A stretch of DNA of 64,000 nucleotides from Psychrobacter immobilis (GTDB lineage Bacteria; Pseudomonadota; Gammaproteobacteria; Pseudomonadales; Moraxellaceae), in contig NZ_CAJGZM010000006.1 in assembly GCF_904846175.1 (NCBI RefSeq), positions 1 to 64,000 on the forward strand. The letters are read 5' to 3'. Below, piece after piece: positions 17,535 through 26,490 of this stretch (positions are counted from its first letter, which is position 1; every line of letters starts with the position of its first letter). The notes beneath the pieces are model-generated. The model ran no database searches. It was not told where the DNA came from and saw nothing but the letters and a program-made list of their open reading frames with translations. A program made the position numbers and the translations under genes.

Positions 17535-19175
17535 ATGAATATCATCGACCAATTAGAACAAACAGTGACCTCAGCGGTGTTGGGTGGCTATAGTAATGAC
17601 GGCAATATTAGCGGCGTCTACGTTAATGACGACAATACTGGTCAAGTTGATAACAGCAGCGTATCTCATGTCAGCTTATTAGAACAGTTTTATGCCATGT
17701 TGGCGGCGCGTTTGGCGTTACCCCAAATTTACTCGCAATTACTGCGTGATGATGAGCCGATTGCTAATGAAAATATAATAGAGACACCATTATTTGAACA
17801 ATTATGGCAAGCACCAAGCGCGCGCCAAACCATTATCCAAGAGCTTGCAGCGACCCATCATATTGATGAGGTGACAACCATAAAGCTTATTATGAATGCA
17901 GCACCTTTGGCTTATCGCGAGCTTAAAGTAATGGCAAACGGACAGTTTTTGCCGGCATTTTTGCAAAGCCAACAACCGTCATTTCGTCATTATCTGCCGA
18001 TATGGTTGGCTCCATTGATTACCGCGGCGCAACATGATGAGGATGAGCTGTTTAATGCTCAAAGCGCGGTAGCAGATATAGCAGCCGCTCCTGTTTCATT
18101 AAATAAGTATGATGCCAGTGTGGTAATTCCTTCTGAGAACTTGATAACAGAACCAAACGAGGCAGCAGAACTTGCTAATGAAAGTTTTGATAACAGTCTA
18201 GATACGAGCGCTATTCATGCCAATCCTGCTGAGCACCACTTAGCAGAAAACGGCAGTCTTAAGCGCCAGAAAGTACGGACCCGTAACCAACGCAATGATT
18301 TATTGATAAGAGTGTTTTTATTACTGGCGGCAATTACAGCGATTGGGTTGGTATGGGCATTGTTAATTAAGCCTAATAACGTAACGCCTGTAGAGCCAGT
18401 TGTGACTGCGCCTGCTGTCATATCGCCTATCGCTGAGCCGCCAGCGCAAACCTTAACGCCGGTTGAGCTTATCGTTGGCGTAGATAATAGTGGCAGTCTT
18501 TATACCTGCACTGCCTCTGTCGGTGATGTTGCACTCCAAGATACGCTGCAACAAGCGCTTAATAGTAGCTTTGGTGAGCAGGCGGGTATGTGTCAATTTA
18601 CAGTGCAAGAAGGCATTGCGAATAATATTGCCAATATGCCTATAGAGGTACTACCTAATATTTTGACACTGTTAAGAGCGACCCCATTTGCTCGTTTGCA
18701 GCTGCAAAATGATCGCATGATGTTGGAAGCGCCAGATAGCATGCAGCTGCAGCAACTGGCTACAGATATTCGTACTTTAGTACCTACGATGATGGTTGAT
18801 AGTACCGCGCCGCTGCCATTACCTAATAATGACGGTATGGGAGCTGCTGATATGAATGGCGCAAACAATCAGTACGATGTTAACAACTACAATGCTAATA
18901 ACAATGTTAACGGCAATAATGATTATCAAGCTACGGACGATGATACAGGTGATAGCGTGATGCCAGCACCGGCGCGCAATAATGATTTTAATAATCCGCC
19001 TACGTATGACCAACCTAGCAATAACGCTGCCATGAATAGCGTTCCTATGAATAATGCGCCTGTCAATAACGAACGTCCAGCATCAACCAGGCCGCCTGGA
19101 CCTTTCTCAGAATCTGAAGTTGATGATATGGCAAGCAGTGTCATAGTGGCGGAACCTGCCCAAGTCAGAAAATAA
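17535..19175 (+). CDS. single-pass membrane protein, OmpA-less paralogue of the next gene
   Basis: Unnamed 546-residue protein. The N-terminal 160 residues form a helical domain shared with the downstream gene (SLLEQFYAMLAARLALPQIY, APLAYRELK, FLPAFLQSQQP). A basic stretch (RQKVRTRNQRND) precedes one membrane segment (LIRVFLLLAAITAIGLVWAL, about 255-275). A periplasmic BON-like domain follows (about 310-430, SGSLYTCTASVGDV). Where the paralogue has an OmpA domain this protein instead has an Asn-rich low-complexity tail ending in a Pro/Ser-rich segment. Function is unknown; an envelope role is inferred from the paralogue. Confidence 0.7.
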   Translation: MNIIDQLEQTVTSAVLGGYSNDGNISGVYVNDDNTGQVDNSSVSHVSLLEQFYAMLAARLALPQIYSQLLRDDEPIANENIIETPLFEQLWQAPSARQTIIQELAATHHIDEVTTIKLIMNAAPLAYRELKVMANGQFLPAFLQSQQPSFRHYLPIWLAPLITAAQHDEDELFNAQSAVADIAAAPVSLNKYDASVVIPSENLITEPNEAAELANESFDNSLDTSAIHANPAEHHLAENGSLKRQKVRTRNQRNDLLIRVFLLLAAITAIGLVWALLIKPNNVTPVEPVVTAPAVISPIAEPPAQTLTPVELIVGVDNSGSLYTCTASVGDVALQDTLQQALNSSFGEQAGMCQFTVQEGIANNIANMPIEVLPNILTLLRATPFARLQLQNDRMMLEAPDSMQLQQLATDIRTLVPTMMVDSTAPLPLPNNDGMGAADMNGANNQYDVNNYNANNNVNGNNDYQATDDDTGDSVMPAPARNNDFNNPPTYDQPSNNAAMNSVPMNNAPVNNERPASTRPPGPFSESEVDDMASSVIVAEPAQVRK

Positions 19176-19239
19176 CTAAAGTTAGAATAAGACTACAATA
19201 AGAGATGTATAGGAAGTAATGAATTCAAAGTAAATAGCT

Positions 19240-19280
19240 AAAAGGAGGGCAGTAGCAATAATTAACTGTCCTCCCTTTTT
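19240..19280 (+). terminator. rho-independent terminator after the 17.5-kb gene
   Basis: A GGAGGGCAGT stem with its near-complement ACTGTCCTCC closes an 11-nt loop and is followed by CTTTTTC, 65 nt after the stop codon. Confidence 0.75.
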
Positions 19281-19381
19281 CTGCTTATAGCTAAGTAAAT
19301 ATAGTAGAGGTAAAGACCAGCCATGCTAAATGCTTGTTGAAAATGACTGTTTAGCTTATGGAGTAGCGAGATTTTATCTAT

Positions 19382-19486
19382 TTATATGTTAGTAATTTGT
19401 ACTTTAAAGGCATCGCAGTTACGTGTAACAACTGAAACATTACTTAACGTAGCAATTGCACAACAGCCTATTGATTGTGAATGCAT
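19382..19486 (-). pseudogene. remnant of a PIN-domain (VapC-like) toxin C terminus
   Basis: A 34-codon minus-strand frame from ATG 19486 to TAA 19382 reads IGCCAIATLSN followed by VSVVTRNCDAFKVQITNI. This resembles the last third of VapC/FitB PIN toxins, in which an IAA-A-hydrophobic helix is followed by a TVVTRN..DF strand-loop and a final INPW-like strand. The N-terminal acidic residues are absent and no antitoxin gene lies beside it, so it is most simply a decayed fragment. The match is by eye and short. Confidence 0.45.
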
Positions 19487-19738
19487 CCTTAATACTTTTA
19501 TAATAACAAAAGTTGAATACAAGTGGCTTAAGTATTGTTAGACATTGATTATTATCATTTCTTATCAATTATGAATAATCAGCTGTCAGTCATTAAGCGC
19601 TTATTATTTCAGTATCTATCAATTAAATACTGACAATTCGATATCAACACGCCAAATTTTGAGAATTTACTTTATATAACAAGCTACTTTTATATATAGC
19701 AAGCTACTAAAAATAACGATTAATTGAGGAATGACACT

Positions 19739-21418
19739 ATGGATATTATCAGTCACTTAACGCGGACAGTGAGCCCTGCAGTATTAGGAGATGACCGCAA
19801 TCCTGCGAAGAAAAATTTACTTGAACAGTTTTATGCTATTTTTGCCGCGCGCCTAGCGGATAACGACACTTATAGTCGTTTTGCTAATGAAAATATCGCC
19901 CGTGATGATCAAGGGTTTTATGACCGCGTATGGACTGACGGTGCGCACCGCGATCAAATCGCTCGTGAGCTTGCTGGCAAACATAACGTCGATGCCACAG
20001 CTGCTCGCGGTCTCATTGCCATGGCGGCGCCGTTGGCCTATCACGAAATAAAAAGCTTGGCAGGCACAACGCCGGCACCACAGTTTTTAAATGACAATCT
20101 TGCCAGTTATCAACATCATATTCCTGTATGGGCAAGTACGGTTCTGCCTGCCGGTATGATTGCTGTGGCACCTGCTGGTGCTCGTCTGTCTGATACGGTT
20201 AGCACTGACCCTATCCGCCGCGAAGAGGAAGAAAAAGGCAGCTTTATGAAAGCGCTGCTACCGATTATTGGTCTTATTATCTTGGGTGCATTGGCTTGGG
20301 CGCTGCTAAGAGGTTGTCAAGACAACCCTGAGCCAGTCGGTACGCCAGTTGCTACTGAGCAGCAAGCAGACAATGACGGGCAAGCAGTAGTTGCCGCTGA
20401 TATTGAACCTGCATCATTGCGTATCGCCACTGGTGAAAACAGTGAACTATACGCTTGCCGTATGAACGTTGGTAATGAGACGTTACAGAGCAATGTTATG
20501 GACGCTTTGACCGCCACATTTGGTGATGAAGCCAATAATTGCCGTGCAGATGTCGATGATAACTTCTCGATTGATATGCCTGCAGCCGCTCAGCTCGCTT
20601 CTATTCTCGCTATCGTTAAAAACGTGCCAAACGCCAGTATGTTGATTAAAGGCGATACTATTACCGTGAATGCGCCTGATGCTGCGGCATTAGATAAAAT
20701 GGTTGCCGATTTACAAGCGGCTGCACCAGCTATGACGGTAAAAGCAGAAGGTCCGCTAGATGAGCAGAGCGAGATTGATAATAGCTTAACAGCGTCTCAA
20801 GCTGCGATGGATAATCTTGGTCAAGATCCTGATCCTCGCGATGTAGCTCGTGCTCTAAGTCTACAAGTAGTCAATTTTGAAGTAGATAAAGCGGTAATTC
20901 CAGAAGTTAACAAGCCATTGCTGAACAATACCGTTAAAATTATGCAGCAAGTACCAAATATGAAGCTGATGATTATTGGTCATACCGATAAAACTGCTGA
21001 TGCCGCTTATAACATGAAATTATCACAAGAGCGTGCGCAAGCGATGAAAGATTACTTAGTCGCGCAGGGTGCTGATCCAAGTAAGCTGATGACAAAAGGC
21101 ATGGGTGAGACCGATCCAATTGCTGATAACGCCACTGATCAAGGTCGTTTCCGCAACCGCCGTATTGAATTTGTCGTCTATGATGAAACAGCCAATGCAA
21201 ACGATGGTATGGTCATTAGCAAAAGTGCGCTTGACCCAGATTTAAATCCTTTAGATAGCGACAATGATGATCTCATGCCTGATGCTGATGATCGCGGTGT
21301 TAATACCACTATGCCAAATCCAGACTTGAATCCGCTAGATCGCAATAATGATGATCTATTACCAGATTCAGATGATCCAAGCCGTGGTACTGCTCTAGAC
21401 CCAAAGGCAAATAATTAA
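19739..21418 (+). CDS. OmpA-family envelope protein with N-terminal helical domain
   Basis: 559-residue protein: cytoplasmic helical domain (1-160), one membrane segment (ALLPIIGLIILGALAWALL, about 180-200), a BON-like periplasmic domain (about 220-345) and an OmpA peptidoglycan-binding domain (about 370-480) with FEVDKAVIPE, IIGHTDKT, LSQERAQAM and GRFRNRRIEF. After it come two acidic repeats, PDLNPLDSDNDDLMPDADD and a variant, resembling calcium-binding thrombospondin type 3 repeats. It probably tethers the inner membrane to the cell wall. ATG 19739 is preceded by GAGGA at 8 nt; the upstream TTG is rejected. Confidence 0.82.
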   Translation: MDIISHLTRTVSPAVLGDDRNPAKKNLLEQFYAIFAARLADNDTYSRFANENIARDDQGFYDRVWTDGAHRDQIARELAGKHNVDATAARGLIAMAAPLAYHEIKSLAGTTPAPQFLNDNLASYQHHIPVWASTVLPAGMIAVAPAGARLSDTVSTDPIRREEEEKGSFMKALLPIIGLIILGALAWALLRGCQDNPEPVGTPVATEQQADNDGQAVVAADIEPASLRIATGENSELYACRMNVGNETLQSNVMDALTATFGDEANNCRADVDDNFSIDMPAAAQLASILAIVKNVPNASMLIKGDTITVNAPDAAALDKMVADLQAAAPAMTVKAEGPLDEQSEIDNSLTASQAAMDNLGQDPDPRDVARALSLQVVNFEVDKAVIPEVNKPLLNNTVKIMQQVPNMKLMIIGHTDKTADAAYNMKLSQERAQAMKDYLVAQGADPSKLMTKGMGETDPIADNATDQGRFRNRRIEFVVYDETANANDGMVISKSALDPDLNPLDSDNDDLMPDADDRGVNTTMPNPDLNPLDRNNDDLLPDSDDPSRGTALDPKANN

Positions 21419-21464
21419 TAACCACTTATCAATTATTTATAAGCTTAAATGACCTATTAATATC

Positions 21465-21496
21465 AAAAAACCGCATCTTAATAAGGTGCGGTTTTT
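21465..21496. terminator. bidirectional terminator between OmpA-family gene and nagZ
   Basis: A 14-bp stem (AAAAACCGCATCTT with complement AAGGTGCGGTTTTT, one G-U pair) with T runs on both strands, in a convergent spacer. Confidence 0.85.
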
Positions 21497-21544
21497 ATTT
21501 TGCCTAAATTCTTTATTGATGGCGCCTTTAGCGTTTAACAAAGA

Positions 21545-22615
21545 TTATTTATAATTAGTAGGGTCTTTTAAATCAGCTCGCGCTTCTGTTTGACTAGGGA
21601 AGAAGGTCTGCAAGATATTGTCTTTTGCTTGTTGCCAATAATCAAACTGCTGGCATGTCGATTCAAGATCGCCTTGCCAAACAGGTAACTGCCCACACAT
21701 GGTTTTGATGCGTTTTTGGTTAGGATAGGGCAGCTCTTGTGCCGCTTTGGCCGCTTCGTGAGCAGCAACGCGATCATTACAGACTAAGGCAATATCGCAG
21801 CCTGCTTCAATCGCTGCTTTGACGCGGGCGCTAATATTGCCTGCAGCTTGTGCGCCGGCCATCGATAAGTCATCGGAAAATAAAACCCCATCAAAATTAA
21901 GCTGCTGACGAATGATGTCTTTGAGCCAAATTTTTGAAAATCCTGCGGGTTTATTATCGACTTGTGAGAAAATCACATGCGCCGGCATTAAGGCATCAAG
22001 CCAAGGCAACGTCTGTGCAAAAGGCTGCATATCACTATTCATAATCTCATCTAAGCTACGCGTATCGATGGCTTCTGCCACATGCGAGTCAGGCGCGATG
22101 GCACCATGACCGGGAAAGTGCTTACCGGTGGTTGCCATACCGGCGTCTTTCATACCGCGCATAAACTGGCTTGCCAAGGCGATAATCGCTTGAGGCTCCT
22201 GATGAAAGCTACGGTCACCGATAACTTGGCTGATACCATCTCTATCGAGCACCGGCGCAAAGCTTAAATCGATACCAACTGCCAATACCTCTGCCGCCAT
22301 CAAATAACCACAATCGTAAGCAAAGCTCAGGGCGCGGTCAGGGTCTTGATTAAATAACTCACCAAGCCTGCCCATCGCCGGCAATGGCGTAAAACCGTGA
22401 CGTAATCTAGCAACGCGCCCACCTTCTTGGTCAACACCAATCAAGATATCAGCATTGTGGTAGCGTATATCGTCACATAAGGAGCGCACTTGCGCCGCGT
22501 CTGCTACATTGCGAGCAAATAATATCACCCCACCGATTTGTGCTTGTTTGATTAAACTGACATCTTCAGCAGTCAGTGCGGTACTATCGATATCAATCAT
22601 TAAGACGCCGTACAT
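21545..22615 (-). CDS. nagZ: beta-N-acetylhexosaminidase NagZ
   Basis: Cytoplasmic glycoside hydrolase family 3 enzyme that removes N-acetylglucosamine from anhydromuropeptides in peptidoglycan recycling. It starts MYGVLMIDIDS and carries LIGVDQEGGRVARLR, FAPVLDRD, the catalytic His/Asp loop in TGKHFPGHGAIAPDSHVA, and the nucleophile Asp in VLFSDDLSMAGA. Length 356 is typical of NagZ. The ATG has AAGGA 8 nt upstream. Confidence 0.95.
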   Translation of the reverse strand: MYGVLMIDIDSTALTAEDVSLIKQAQIGGVILFARNVADAAQVRSLCDDIRYHNADILIGVDQEGGRVARLRHGFTPLPAMGRLGELFNQDPDRALSFAYDCGYLMAAEVLAVGIDLSFAPVLDRDGISQVIGDRSFHQEPQAIIALASQFMRGMKDAGMATTGKHFPGHGAIAPDSHVAEAIDTRSLDEIMNSDMQPFAQTLPWLDALMPAHVIFSQVDNKPAGFSKIWLKDIIRQQLNFDGVLFSDDLSMAGAQAAGNISARVKAAIEAGCDIALVCNDRVAAHEAAKAAQELPYPNQKRIKTMCGQLPVWQGDLESTCQQFDYWQQAKDNILQTFFPSQTEARADLKDPTNYK

Positions 22616-23273
22616 TGCGTGATCCTTATTAGGCTAGATATGGTTATATTATCGTTTAGGGTTATATTATCGTTTAAGCTTAAAAAGCATTAAGCAATGA
22701 CGCACATTATTTATAGTCATTATTTGCTATCGCTGTTTAGTGTCATATTGGTTATATTATGACAGTTATTATAAGATGAGCATAATGTCGCGGCTGAATT
22801 GATTTAAAAGATATATTTTGATGAATTAATTATTTATTAAGTTAGAGCAACGAATGTGATTGATAGAAGCTGTGGACGTTGGTAAGTAGGAGATAACGAC
22901 GCTGCGGGTAAGATTGTTTATACAGTTTGAGACAGTGACATATTTATAGCCATGCTAGTATTGACTGATTTTTTAACGATAAAACTAAAATAACTATGAT
23001 GTGTTTACGCGCTTTTAATGCTGGCGTATCGCATGGTTTAATGGTAAATATAACAGAGTAAAAAACAGCCGGATTTTATGGATAGCCGTTTAGTAGATAA
23101 CTTTTAATAGGAATAAAAATTATAGTCATTTTTGGGTAGTTTGGATAAAAAAAGGCGAGTGAAACTCCTACAAATAGTAGGATAAGCCGCGCGCCTGTTC
23201 CTGTATCTGAGGTATATAGAATGGACTATGAAGCATATTTTGCATACTTTTCACTTAAAAAAATTAGGTATAT
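22616..23273. promoter_or_regulatory. long divergent region nagZ / prc with tandem repeat and leader hairpin
   Basis: 658 nt without a gene. Near nagZ a 17-bp sequence GGTTATATTATCGTTTA is repeated at 22642-22658 and 22660-22676, with a partial third copy near 22749. Close to prc, a TCCTAC/GTAGGA hairpin at 23167-23183 lies inside a GGCG...CGCC-flanked stretch, a possible folded mRNA leader. The functions are unknown. Confidence 0.35.
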
Positions 23274-25487
23274 ATGATGAAAAAACAACCAGCACAGTGG
23301 TTACTCAGTGCAGCGTCAGTGGGTATCGCTGGTCTTATTCTTACCCAAAGCTATGGCACCGCAATGGCTGATAGCAATACTGCAGGCTTTAAGGCCACGC
23401 CTGAGCAGCAGGTCACTACCCGTCAGGTAGCGGCATTGCTAGATCGTAGCCATTATCTCAATCAGCCACTTGATACCGCAACGGGTAGCGAGATTCTATC
23501 CATGTATATCGATAGCCTCGATCCAAACCATACGTTGTTTTTGCAATCTGATGTCGATGAATTTAAGAAAAAATATGCTGATGAGTTTGGTGCGCGGCTA
23601 AAACGCGGTGACTTATCTGCGGGCGTAGAAGTGTTTGAGCGCTATCGTACACGCTCTAATGAATACTTTGCCTTAACAAAAAAGCTGCTAAAAACAGATC
23701 TTGATTTAACCAGTAAAGATAGCATCGTGCTTGACCGCGAAAAGCTCAGCCACTTTAAAACCAAAAAAGAGCAGCGCGATTATTGGAAGCGTCAGCTGAA
23801 GTTTCAGCTGATGAGTATTACTTTGGGTCAAGAAGATGAGAAGGCTAAAGAAAAAGTATTTTTAACCAATCCTGATATCACGCGCGGGCAAGACTTAGTG
23901 CGTAATGATGAGCGCACGCCGAGTGAGATTTTGGTGAATCGTTTATCACGCCAGCAAGAGCAGCTTTCGCGTCTGAAAGATGATGAAATCATGGAAACCA
24001 TCTTAAATACGGCGATGCTGACTTATGATCCGCACAGTAATTATTATGCGCCGATTCAAGCCAACGAGTTGCAAATTCAATCGAGTCTGCAGTTAGAAGG
24101 GATTGGGGTTTCCATTCGCCCTGACCGTAAAAACCCTGATTATACTCGCATTGTCACCTTGGTAGACGGTGGTCCAGCGGCTAAATCTGGTCAGATTAAA
24201 CCCAATGATTTGATTGTCGGTATTGCCAAAGACGGCGAAACCATGATCGATGTGGTTGGTTGGTCAACGCGTGAAATTGTTGGCCTAATTCGTGGTAAAC
24301 GTGGCACGTCGGTGACTATCAAAGTACGTCAACCGAATACCCCTGATGCGAGCGCCCGTAATGTAACCGTGGTTCGCGATATTATTCAGCAGGAAGAGTC
24401 GGGCGTGAAGAAACGCGTCGTTGAAGTACAACGTCCTAATATCGACAAAACCCCAAAACGTATCGGTGTACTTGAGATACCAAGCTTTTATCTCAACTAT
24501 CGCGCCCGCCGCAATGGCGAAGAGTACCGTAGCGTCAGTGATGATACCGAAAAAGCACTCAAAGCGCTGAATAAAGAAAATATCGACGGTCTGGTGGTTG
24601 ATTTGCGTAATAACCCAGGCGGCTCGCTCGATGAGGTTGCTAAGATGCTCGGCTTCTTTATCAAGAGCGGACCACTGGTGCAGATTCGTGACAATCGCGG
24701 CAACATTCAAGTCTACCGCGATGACGATGGCGGCGAGCAGCTTTATGATGGCAAAGTCGTTGTTATTACCAATCTAGCGTCTGCCTCTGCTAGTGAGATT
24801 TTCGCTGCAGCGATTCAGGATTATGGCCGTGGTCTGGTTGTCGGTAGTACAACGACGGGTAAAGGCTCGGCGCAGATTCAGCTTGATAGCTTGGCTTTAG
24901 GTACAGCAACGCTAACGCAGCGTAAGTTCTACCGCATCACAGGCGGCAGTACGCAAAACAAAGGCGTGGTTCCTGATATTGAATTGGTCAATATTTACGA
25001 TGATGCGACCTTTGGCGAGCGCGCCCAGAAAAAAGCCCTACCTTGGGATACCATTAAAACCGCGCCTTATAAACCTGAAGGTAAATTCTCTGCCAATACG
25101 TTAGCAACGCTAAATCAGCAATCAAAAATCCGTCAGCAGCAAAATCCGCATTTTGCTTATCTATCAACGCTAAATGATATTCGTAATATGGAAGATGAGA
25201 AAAAACCGATTCCTCTCGATATCAATAGTCGCCGCGCCAAAATGCAGCTAATAGAAAAACGCTCATTGGAAGCTGAAAATAAACGCCTTATCGCAACAGG
25301 TGAGCGTCCTTATGCCAACTGGAATACTTATCAAGCGGCAATGGATGCAAAATTTGAAGAGCGCAGTCAGATGAAAGAAAGTGAGCGTCCTGAGTTACCT
25401 GAGGATGAGGCGTTCATTAAAGAAGCGGCTTATATCATGCTTAGCGCTGATGCAAAGGTGCAGGTTAGTCCAGAAGAAAAGCTATAA
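23274..25487 (+). CDS. prc: carboxy-terminal processing protease (tail-specific protease)
   Basis: Periplasmic S41 protease that trims C termini, for example of penicillin-binding protein 3, and degrades tagged proteins. The 737-residue protein begins with a signal peptide cut near YGTAMA, then an N-terminal helical domain, a PDZ domain (about 265-350, LEGIGVSI and GPAAKSGQIKPND) and the Ser/Lys protease core (GLVVDLRNNPGGSLDE, ASASASEIFAAAIQDY, GKGSAQ). A C-terminal DUF3340-like region follows. It stands alone after a long leader. Confidence 0.94.
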   Translation: MMKKQPAQWLLSAASVGIAGLILTQSYGTAMADSNTAGFKATPEQQVTTRQVAALLDRSHYLNQPLDTATGSEILSMYIDSLDPNHTLFLQSDVDEFKKKYADEFGARLKRGDLSAGVEVFERYRTRSNEYFALTKKLLKTDLDLTSKDSIVLDREKLSHFKTKKEQRDYWKRQLKFQLMSITLGQEDEKAKEKVFLTNPDITRGQDLVRNDERTPSEILVNRLSRQQEQLSRLKDDEIMETILNTAMLTYDPHSNYYAPIQANELQIQSSLQLEGIGVSIRPDRKNPDYTRIVTLVDGGPAAKSGQIKPNDLIVGIAKDGETMIDVVGWSTREIVGLIRGKRGTSVTIKVRQPNTPDASARNVTVVRDIIQQEESGVKKRVVEVQRPNIDKTPKRIGVLEIPSFYLNYRARRNGEEYRSVSDDTEKALKALNKENIDGLVVDLRNNPGGSLDEVAKMLGFFIKSGPLVQIRDNRGNIQVYRDDDGGEQLYDGKVVVITNLASASASEIFAAAIQDYGRGLVVGSTTTGKGSAQIQLDSLALGTATLTQRKFYRITGGSTQNKGVVPDIELVNIYDDATFGERAQKKALPWDTIKTAPYKPEGKFSANTLATLNQQSKIRQQQNPHFAYLSTLNDIRNMEDEKKPIPLDINSRRAKMQLIEKRSLEAENKRLIATGERPYANWNTYQAAMDAKFEERSQMKESERPELPEDEAFIKEAAYIMLSADAKVQVSPEEKL

Positions 25488-25529
25488 AGAATCGCACCTT
25501 TTTAGCGCTGCCTATTAGCTATAAAAGTG

Positions 25530-25551
25530 CATGTAAGCATATGCTTACATG
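25530..25551. repeat. perfect 22-bp palindrome after prc
   Basis: CATGTAAGCAT is followed directly by its reverse complement with no loop, 43 nt downstream of the prc stop. There is no T tract, so an operator-like or structural role is more likely than termination. Confidence 0.8.
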
Positions 25552-25772
25552 TATTGACGTTTTGACCTCTTACTAACCTCACGTCAATCTGCGATTATAA
25601 CTGTACGGCACGATTGAACGAAAAGGTTCATAGGTACTAGGGATTGGTATCTTAAAGGTCGCATCAGGGATAGATGGTTTGCTGATTAGGGATGATAAGG
25701 TTGGAAGCCTGAACGTTATAAGATGCTCCGGGATTAAGTATCTAATAACATTAACATGGATGGTTAGTGATA

Positions 25773-25805
25773 AAAGCCGCATAATGCTTGTCGTTATGCG
25801 GCTTT
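25773..25805 (+). terminator. strong hairpin terminator of unknown transcript
   Basis: A 12-bp perfect stem AAAGCCGCATAA with TTATGCGGCTTT and a 9-nt loop. It is nearly 290 nt after prc, so it ends either a long prc 3' UTR or a separate small RNA. Confidence 0.75.
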
Positions 25806-25892
25806 GTTACGTCTGTAATCTCTACAATGCTTATAAGAGTCATTTTTTAGAAATTGACTTATGCGACAAGATTTTTATTAAAATTGGTGCAA

Positions 25893-25926
25893 AAAAAGGT
25901 CAGTAGATTGTTCTACTGACCTTTTT
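25893..25926. terminator. bidirectional terminator before slyD
   Basis: A 15-bp perfect stem (AAAAAGGTCAGTAGA and its complement) with a 4-nt loop and T runs on both strands. On the minus strand it ends slyD. Confidence 0.88.
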
Positions 25927-26004
25927 GAGTTAGACAACACTATTATTAATAACAAAGTATTCGTCTAACCATACTAAAAATAATACGCTAAACTCGAAAA
26001 GAGA

Positions 26005-26490
26005 TTAGTGCTCAACGCCACCAGCGCCATGGATATGGCCATGGTTCAATTCGTCTTCAGTTGCTGCGCGTACTTCTTGAATTTCAACATCAAACGTCAA
26101 ACGCTTACCAGCCAATGGATGGTTTGCATCAACAGTCACTTCTTTGTCGTTTACGTCAGTAACGGTAACCAGCATAACTTGACCGCCCGCTTCTGACTGA
26201 AACTGCATACCAGGCTGGATATCTTCAACGCCTTGGAAGTTTTCACGTGGTACATGTTGTACCGCTTGTTCTTGGTATTCGCCGTAACCATCAGCAGGCT
26301 CTACAACGGCATTGACTCTTTCGCCAGCAGATTTGCCTTCTAGTTGTTGCTCAAGACCTGGGATGATGTTGCTATGGCCATGTAAATAAGCAAGCGGTTG
26401 ACCTTCTGGAGACTGGTCAAGGATATTGCCTTCGTCGTCTTTTAGGGTGTAGTTGAACTTGACGGCAGTGTCTTTTGCGATAGTAGTCAT
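26005..26490 (-). CDS. slyD: FKBP-type peptidyl-prolyl isomerase SlyD-like
   Basis: Cytoplasmic prolyl isomerase and chaperone with an insert-in-flap domain. The N-terminal FKBP half (VKFNYTLKDDEGNILDQSPE, YLHGHSNIIPGLEQQLEGK) is followed by the insert and the closing FKBP strand (DANHPLAGKRLTFDVEIQEV). At 161 residues the metal-binding His/Cys-rich tail of E. coli SlyD is reduced to NHGHIHGAGGVEH. An AGGAT sequence lies upstream of the ATG. Confidence 0.9.
   Translation of the reverse strand: MTTIAKDTAVKFNYTLKDDEGNILDQSPEGQPLAYLHGHSNIIPGLEQQLEGKSAGERVNAVVEPADGYGEYQEQAVQHVPRENFQGVEDIQPGMQFQSEAGGQVMLVTVTDVNDKEVTVDANHPLAGKRLTFDVEIQEVRAATEDELNHGHIHGAGGVEH

Larger units (their letters stand above)
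25488..26004. other. gene-free region with palindrome and two terminators
   Basis: 517 nt between prc and slyD with no supported protein. It contains a perfect 22-bp palindrome (25530-25551) and two strong terminator hairpins at 25773-25805 and 25893-25926. A transcript ending at the first of these, or running between them, could be an unannotated small RNA; see findings. Confidence 0.5.

Noticed and set aside
24285..24710. 141-codon minus-strand open frame opposite prc
   Set aside because: It lies wholly inside the well-supported protease gene and has no family features; it is a shadow of the coding strand.
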